DNA of 11,316 nucleotides from Sulfitobacter sp. (GTDB taxonomy: Bacteria > Pseudomonadota > Alphaproteobacteria > Rhodobacterales > Rhodobacteraceae), in contig JAGXHD010000096.1 of NCBI GenBank assembly GCA_024636395.1, positions 1-11,316 on the forward strand, read 5' to 3'. The translations under genes were made by a program, and so were the position numbers. Shown piece after piece: positions 7,765 to 11,316 of this stretch. How positions within the stretch are numbered: the stretch's first letter is position 1; each line of letters opens with the position of its first letter. The notes below the pieces were generated by a model. That model searched no databases. It worked only from the letters and a program-made list of their open reading frames with translations, and was not told the origin of the DNA.

Positions 7765-7792
7765 TTGATATAACTTTGGGATACCTTATGAT
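7765..7792 (+). promoter_or_regulatory. Predicted sigma-70-type promoter of the permease-SH3 unit
   Basis: TTGATA (7765-7770) and TATGAT (7787-7792) are separated by 16 bp. Each matches the sigma-70 consensus at five of six positions. Transcription would begin near 7799 and leave a leader of about 58 nt before the ATG at 7857. The -10 overlaps the predicted -10 of the opposing cysQ promoter. This is seen in the sequence only; no start site has been mapped. Confidence 0.5.
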
Positions 7793-7813
7793 GCCCTTGT
7801 AACGGATCAGCAA
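7785..7813 (-). promoter_or_regulatory. Predicted promoter of cysQ
   Basis: On the minus strand TTGCTG (7813-7808) and CATAAG (7790-7785) are separated by 17 bp. The match is moderate, with four of six positions at the -10. Transcription would start near 7778, about 36 nt ahead of the cysQ ATG at 7742, which supports that start over the longer one at 7826. It faces and overlaps the plus-strand promoter. Confidence 0.35.
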
Positions 7814-7856
7814 GAAATCCGTGCAATGGTGGTCATATCCGCGAGGCAGTCATTTA

Positions 7857-8681
7857 ATGTTCCAACCTATTCACGCGCGCCGATCGTCTCTGACCGTCTT
7901 TCTGACGATCCTTGAGTTGATTTATCACTCTATCGTGCGCTCCGTCCGCAAAACCCACAACAACGCGTTGCTCGCCATCGCGACGAACCTGTTGCAGGTC
8001 GTGATCTTCATCGGTGCCTTCTACGTGATGTTTTCGCTGCTAGGCCTGCGCAGTGCCGCGCTGCGTGGTGATTTCCTGCTCTACATCATGTCGGGCATCT
8101 TCCTCTACATGACGCATACGAAAGCACTCGGCGCCGTGGTTGGCTCCGAAGGACCCGCCAGCGCGATGATGCAGCACGCCCCGATGAACACGATCGTGGC
8201 CATTTGCTCCGCCGCCCTCGGCGCGCTCTACATCCAGGTGTTGTCGCTCGCGATGATCCTGTTCGTCTATCATGTCGCCTTCACCCCAGTCGTGATTGAG
8301 CAGCCTGGCGGCGCCTTCGCCATGCTCATGCTGGCGTGGTTCTCGGGTGCTGCGCTCGGCCTCGTGGTGCTGGCGGTTAAGCCGTGGTTCCCCACCGCTG
8401 TCGGCATTTTCACGACGATTTACCAGCGTGCGAACATGATCGCCTCCGGCAAGATGTTCGTGGCCAATACGCTGCCCGGCTTCATGCTCGCCATGTTCGA
8501 TTGGAATCCGCTGTTCCACACCATCGACCAGGCGCGCGGCTATGCATTCCTCAATTACAATCCACGCTACAGCGAGCCAATGTATGCCTTCTGGGTCGGG
8601 CTGGTGCTTCTGATGATCGGCCTCATGGGCGAATTGTACACCCGCCGCCACGCCTCGGTCTCGTGGAGCGCGCGCCGGTGA
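7857..8681 (+). CDS. ABC-2 type transport permease, polysaccharide-export-like (Wzm/KpsM type)
   Basis: This is a 274-residue integral membrane protein. Hydrophobic segments lie at about 38-63, 72-92, 112-140, 155-175, 178-195 and 243-262, consistent with the six-helix layout of ABC-2 permeases. A positively charged N-terminus (HARRSS... to RSVRKTHNN) and the late segment DWNPLFHTIDQARG (215-228), like the NPL..... motif before the last helix of Wzm/KpsM proteins, support a polysaccharide-export permease. Such permeases pass lipid-linked glycans across the inner membrane, powered by a separate ATPase (Wzt/KpsT). No ATPase gene is in the window, so the partner is elsewhere or the role differs. 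The start is ATG at 7857 with GAGG ten bases upstream; a longer frame from 7821 adds a hydrophilic stretch that does not look native. Its stop overlaps the GTG of the next gene (GTGA). Confidence 0.78.
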   Translation: MFQPIHARRSSLTVFLTILELIYHSIVRSVRKTHNNALLAIATNLLQVVIFIGAFYVMFSLLGLRSAALRGDFLLYIMSGIFLYMTHTKALGAVVGSEGPASAMMQHAPMNTIVAICSAALGALYIQVLSLAMILFVYHVAFTPVVIEQPGGAFAMLMLAWFSGAALGLVVLAVKPWFPTAVGIFTTIYQRANMIASGKMFVANTLPGFMLAMFDWNPLFHTIDQARGYAFLNYNPRYSEPMYAFWVGLVLLMIGLMGELYTRRHASVSWSARR

Positions 8682-9271
8682 GAGCGCTCGTCGCTCTGCT
8701 GATTTGCCTCGCTGGCCCCGCTCTGGCCGCCGATTTTCCTGCCCTGCACGCCGTGAGCGACGTGGCCGCCGATGACATGCTCAACATCCGCAGCAGACCC
8801 GATGCAAACGCACCCGTGATCGGTGCACTCGCTCCGGATGCGCAAGATGTCGAAGTTGTCCGGCTATCGCAGGACGGCCGCTGGGGCCTCGTGAACCTCG
8901 CCGAGCAAAGCGGCTGGGCCGCCGTCGCCTATCTCACTGCGCAAGACAGCCCGCCTGACGCGGAACGCCCGCTGAACTGTTCCGGAACGGAGCCGTTCTG
9001 GTCTCTGCAAACGAGCGGCACCATGCTTTTAACCCAATTGGATACGCCGACAGCGGAGTATTTCATCACCACCCGCACGACAGCCTCCGGCCGGTCTGAC
9101 CGCTATGCTCTCGGCGGTGGTGGCATGGAGGGACTCGCCACAGCTCTGATCACGCGCCAGATCTGCTCGGATGGCATGTCGGACCGCGAATTCGGCTTCG
9201 AAATCGATCTGCTGATCGACACCGGAGAGGCGCAAACCTATCTTACAGGCTGTTGCGCCCTCACGCCCTGA
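8678..9271 (+). CDS. Exported SH3-domain protein with COG3650-like C-terminal domain
   Basis: This is a 197-residue protein. It starts with a signal peptide (a basic Arg, then LVALLICLAGPALA, cleavage likely after Ala18), so it should act in the periplasm. Residues ~24-86 form a bacterial SH3 domain (LNIRSRPDANAPVIG at 35-49, RWGLVN at 68-73, GWAAVAYL at 79-86), a fold that often binds peptidoglycan. Residues ~98-195 start with LNCSGTEPFWSL and include ICSDGMSDREFGFE and a closing GCC. This resembles the COG3650 group of uncharacterised exported proteins, with four cysteines that could form disulfides. The GTG start at 8678 overlaps the permease stop by 4 bp, indicating coupled translation. 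The function is unknown; an envelope role is inferred from export and the SH3 domain. The adjacent alkB gene converges after 42 bp, in which I see no convincing terminator. Confidence 0.8.
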   Translation: MRALVALLICLAGPALAADFPALHAVSDVAADDMLNIRSRPDANAPVIGALAPDAQDVEVVRLSQDGRWGLVNLAEQSGWAAVAYLTAQDSPPDAERPLNCSGTEPFWSLQTSGTMLLTQLDTPTAEYFITTRTTASGRSDRYALGGGGMEGLATALITRQICSDGMSDREFGFEIDLLIDTGEAQTYLTGCCALTP

Positions 9272-9313
9272 AAGAGCGGGCTGCCCCACCACGCAACCCA
9301 ACTCTCGAAACAG

Positions 9314-9919
9314 TCAGTCCACCACCCGCAGTGTGAGATTCAGTCTTCCCCCCTTGGGCAAAAGCGTAGACGAGCCTGATCTGATCCGGTCTACTCCATG
9401 ATAGGCTAGCCGCGCCGCGCCCCCCATCACCACCACATCGCCCGAGCGCAGCCAGATGCTCTCCGTCTTGCCGCCCCGCGTCACGTTACCCATCCGGAAC
9501 AGGCCCTCATCGCCCAGCGACACCGATACCACCGGCCAATCCATGCTCTTTTCGTCACGGTCCTGATGCAGGCCCATCTTCGCCTCCGCATCGTAGTAGT
9601 TGATCAGACAGCACTCCGGCGTCCGCTCCAGCTCGGTGACACTTCGCCAGATTTCCAGAACCTCCGCCGGGATTGCGGGCCAGGGCTGCCCCGACGGATG
9701 ATCGGACACATAGCGATAACCCTTTTTGTCCGAGTACCAGCCATAGCGCCCCGCCGCCGTCATCCGCACGCTCATGGGCTTGCCGTAGGGTGTTTCGGGA
9801 CGAAAAAACGGCGCCTGCGCCACGACAGCGCGCACAGCCGCAAGCACCGCCCGCTGGTCAGCGATATCCAGGAAGCCCGCATGAATATCAAAGCCCTTCA
9901 CCGTCAGTTTCACGGCCAT
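9314..9919 (-). CDS. alkB: AlkB-type 2-oxoglutarate/Fe(II)-dependent dioxygenase
   Basis: This is a 201-residue protein with the full iron and 2-oxoglutarate site of the AlkB family: HQD (His118, Asp120), YHGVDRI with His174, and RLNLTLR (192-198), in which Arg192 and Arg198 correspond to the two conserved arginines. MSVRMTAAG (49-57) and GLHQDRDE also match the family. AlkB enzymes repair 1-methyladenine and 3-methylcytosine by oxidative demethylation, although some bacterial relatives act on RNA or other substrates. It is close to the usual length of about 200 residues. The start is ambiguous: GAGAGG (9925-9920) directly abuts the ATG at 9919, leaving no spacing, while GTG at 9913 lies six bases after it and gives a protein starting MKLTVKGF. 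It is divergent from dnaK and convergent with the SH3 gene, and is probably a single-gene unit. Confidence 0.93.
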   Translation of the reverse strand: MAVKLTVKGFDIHAGFLDIADQRAVLAAVRAVVAQAPFFRPETPYGKPMSVRMTAAGRYGWYSDKKGYRYVSDHPSGQPWPAIPAEVLEIWRSVTELERTPECCLINYYDAEAKMGLHQDRDEKSMDWPVVSVSLGDEGLFRMGNVTRGGKTESIWLRSGDVVVMGGAARLAYHGVDRIRSGSSTLLPKGGRLNLTLRVVD

Positions 9920-9941
9920 CCTCTCAATTAATAATCAATTC

Positions 9942-9958
9942 TCAGGAATAATCCCTGA
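9942..9958. repeat. Inverted repeat between alkB and dnaK
   Basis: TCAGG (9942-9946) and CCTGA (9954-9958) form a 5-bp inverted repeat around a 7-nt centre, in an AT-rich stretch 23 bp upstream of the alkB ATG. It could be a small operator for alkB or chance; no known regulator site was recognised. Confidence 0.25.
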
Positions 9959-9984
9959 ATCTTCACATCTTGGTGTTCGCACCG

Positions 9985-10014
9985 GTTGCAGCACCCGCAC
10001 CCCCCCCCTATATA
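9985..10014 (+). promoter_or_regulatory. Predicted heat-shock (RpoH-like) promoter of dnaK
   Basis: GTTG (9985-9988), 18 bp, then CCTATAT (10007-10013) fits the alphaproteobacterial RpoH pattern CTTG-N17-18-CYTATNT except for the first base. Read for sigma-70, TTGCAG (9986-9991), 17 bp and TATATA (10009-10014) also fits well. Both readings place transcription start near 10021, giving a leader of about 108 nt before dnaK. Nine consecutive C (10000-10008) fill the end of the spacer and the first bases of the RpoH -10. RpoH control is expected for dnaK; the start site is inferred. Confidence 0.6.
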
Positions 10015-10022
10015 CCCACCGA

Positions 10023-10048
10023 GCTGCTGGAAACGCCCTGTTTGCAGC
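10023..10048 (+). other. Hairpin in the dnaK 5' leader
   Basis: GCTGC (10023-10027) pairs with GCAGC (10044-10048), and after a 3-nt bulge (10028-10030) AAAC (10031-10034) pairs with GTTT (10040-10043), closing a GCCCT loop. It sits at or near the predicted transcript 5' end. The loop bases CCCT (10036-10039) are complementary to AGGG of the dnaK ribosome site (10116-10119). It could stabilise the mRNA or modulate translation, but chance is not excluded. No ROSE or fourU thermometer motif was recognised. Confidence 0.35.
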
Positions 10049-10128
10049 ATCAACCCAATCGGAGCAATGGTGCCACAACGGGCCGCAGCTTCGAGTAATC
10101 GCCTTGAGCTAAATGAGGGATCGAAAAC

Positions 10129-11316
10129 ATGGCCAAAGTAATTGGTATTGACCTTGGAACTACAAACTCCTGTATCGCCATCATGGATGGTAGCAAACCC
10201 CGCGTGATCGAGAACTCGGAAGGCGCGCGCACCACGCCCTCCATCGTCGCATTCACGGATGACGAGCGCCTCGTAGGCCAGTCGGCGAAACGCCAGGCCG
10301 TCACCAACCCCGAAAACACCGTTTTCGGCGTAAAGCGCCTGATCGGTCGTCGCAATGACGATCCGGATCTCGCCAAGGACAAGAAGAACTTGCCCTTCAC
10401 CGTAATCGACGGCGGCAACGGCGACGCATGGGTACAGTCGAAGGGTGAGAAGTACTCCCCCAGCCAGATCTCCGCGTTCATCCTCGGCAAGATGAAGGAA
10501 ACCGCCGAATCGTACCTCGGTGAGGAAGTGACCCAGGCGGTCATCACCGTCCCCGCCTATTTCAATGACGCGCAGCGTCAGGCGACCAAGGACGCAGGCA
10601 AGATCGCGGGCCTCGAAGTCCTCCGCATCATCAACGAGCCGACAGCCGCCGCGCTCGCCTACGGTCTCGACAAAGAGAACACCCAAACCATCGCGGTCTA
10701 TGACCTCGGCGGCGGTACGTTCGACGTGACCATCCTCGAGATCGACGACGGCCTCTTCGAAGTTAAATCCACCAACGGCGATACATTCCTCGGCGGTGAA
10801 GACTTTGACATGCGCATCGTCAACTACCTCGCGGATGAGTTCAAAAAAGAGCACTCCGTCGACCTGACCAAAGACAAGATGGCCCTCCAGCGTCTGAAAG
10901 AAGCCGCCGAAAAAGCCAAGATCGAGCTGTCCAACTCTTCACAAACTGAGATCAATCAGCCGTTCATCTCCATGGGCTCCAACGGTCAGCCGCTGCACAT
11001 GGTCATGAAGCTGACCCGCGCCAAACTGGAAAGCCTCGTGGGCGATCTCATCAAAGCGTCGATGAAGCCCTGCGCCGCAGCGCTCAAGGATGCTGGCCTC
11101 ACCGCCAAGGACATCGACGAAGTCGTGCTGGTCGGCGGTATGACCCGCATGCCCCGCGTGATCGAGGAAGTGACCAAATTCTTCGGCAAGGAGCCCCATA
11201 AGGGTGTGAACCCTGACGAAGTGGTTGCCCTTGGTGCTGCCATTCAGGCCGGTGTTCTGCAAGGTGACGTCAAGGACGTCGTTCTGCTCGACGTGACCCC
11301 ACTTTCCTTGGGGATC
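10129..11316 (+). CDS. dnaK: Chaperone protein DnaK (Hsp70), partial, 3' end beyond window
   Basis: The frame is open from ATG at 10129 to the right edge: 396 codons of an expected ~635-640. It contains essentially the whole ATPase domain. Visible are the phosphate-1 loop IGIDLGTTNSC (5-15), TVPAYFNDAQRQATKDAG, the INEPTAAALAYG and DLGGGTFDV segments, and VLVGGMTRMPRV, followed by the hydrophobic interdomain linker VVLLDVTPLSLG at the very end. The substrate-binding domain lies outside. DnaK folds and refolds cytoplasmic proteins with DnaJ and GrpE; dnaJ commonly follows in this group but cannot be seen here. GAGGGA (10115-10120) lies eight bases before the ATG. An upstream ATG at 10113 is out of frame. 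The gene has a strong, apparently heat-shock-type promoter. Identity is certain. Confidence 0.98.
   Translation, partial: MAKVIGIDLGTTNSCIAIMDGSKPRVIENSEGARTTPSIVAFTDDERLVGQSAKRQAVTNPENTVFGVKRLIGRRNDDPDLAKDKKNLPFTVIDGGNGDAWVQSKGEKYSPSQISAFILGKMKETAESYLGEEVTQAVITVPAYFNDAQRQATKDAGKIAGLEVLRIINEPTAAALAYGLDKENTQTIAVYDLGGGTFDVTILEIDDGLFEVKSTNGDTFLGGEDFDMRIVNYLADEFKKEHSVDLTKDKMALQRLKEAAEKAKIELSNSSQTEINQPFISMGSNGQPLHMVMKLTRAKLESLVGDLIKASMKPCAAALKDAGLTAKDIDEVVLVGGMTRMPRVIEEVTKFFGKEPHKGVNPDEVVALGAAIQAGVLQGDVKDVVLLDVTPLSLGI

Noticed and set aside
7743..7826. 28-residue N-terminal extension of CysQ
   Set aside because: It does not resemble CysQ N-termini, and it would start upstream of the predicted cysQ promoter. 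MDYEKL at 7742 fits the family.
8040..8651. Minus-strand open frame of 203 codons opposite the permease
   Set aside because: His/Glu-rich composition typical of the antisense of membrane-protein codons; no family features.
9272..9313. Possible bidirectional terminator between the SH3 gene and alkB
   Set aside because: Only a 4-bp GCCC/GGGC pairing reaching back into the SH3 gene end is possible and there is no T-tract on either side, so it is not called.
9928..10854. Long minus-strand open frame (308 codons) opposite dnaK
   Set aside because: It is antisense to a certain dnaK reading frame. Long frames opposite Hsp70 genes are a well-known artefact (once misnamed NAD-specific glutamate dehydrogenase). 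It also has no ribosome site and runs through the dnaK promoter.

Overview
The window looks like chromosomal DNA of a GC-rich alphaproteobacterium of the order Rhodobacterales (Roseobacter-type). The evidence is the base composition and codon use, the DnaK, GalU and CysQ sequences, and the placing of an AlkB-type dioxygenase gene divergently from dnaK. I see no tRNA, rRNA, CRISPR array, insertion sequence or phage gene, and composition is even throughout. The organism assignment is inference from protein character; no database was searched.

Left part (1-7742, all on the minus strand, so read from high to low coordinate): cysQ (PAP phosphatase), a GT2 glycosyltransferase with a long C-terminal extension, a 174-bp AT-rich gap, galU (UDP-glucose pyrophosphorylase), a GT4 glycosyltransferase, a second GT2-like glycosyltransferase (Glyco_tranf_2_4 type), a Core-2/I-branching-type (GT14-like) glycosyltransferase with an unidentified C-terminal domain, and a PAPS-type sulfotransferase that runs off the left edge. 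From galU onward the genes are packed tightly (gaps of 15 and 45 bp, one 4-bp overlap, one 0-bp junction), which suggests one operon. Together they read as a pathway for a branched, probably sulfated surface glycan. GalU supplies UDP-glucose, four glycosyltransferases build and branch the chain, the sulfotransferase decorates it from PAPS, and CysQ would remove the PAP by-product.

Middle (7743-9271): a compact divergent promoter region separates cysQ from a plus-strand pair. The pair is an ABC-2 type polysaccharide-export-like permease with no ATPase gene in view, and an exported SH3-domain protein whose GTG start overlaps the permease stop by 4 bp.

Right part (9272-11316): alkB (minus) lies convergent with the SH3 gene and divergent from dnaK (plus). 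dnaK is complete at its start and cut by the right edge just after the nucleotide-binding domain and linker. Its promoter resembles the alphaproteobacterial heat-shock (RpoH) consensus, carries a run of nine C in the spacer, and is followed by a leader of about 108 nt with a hairpin close to the predicted transcription start.
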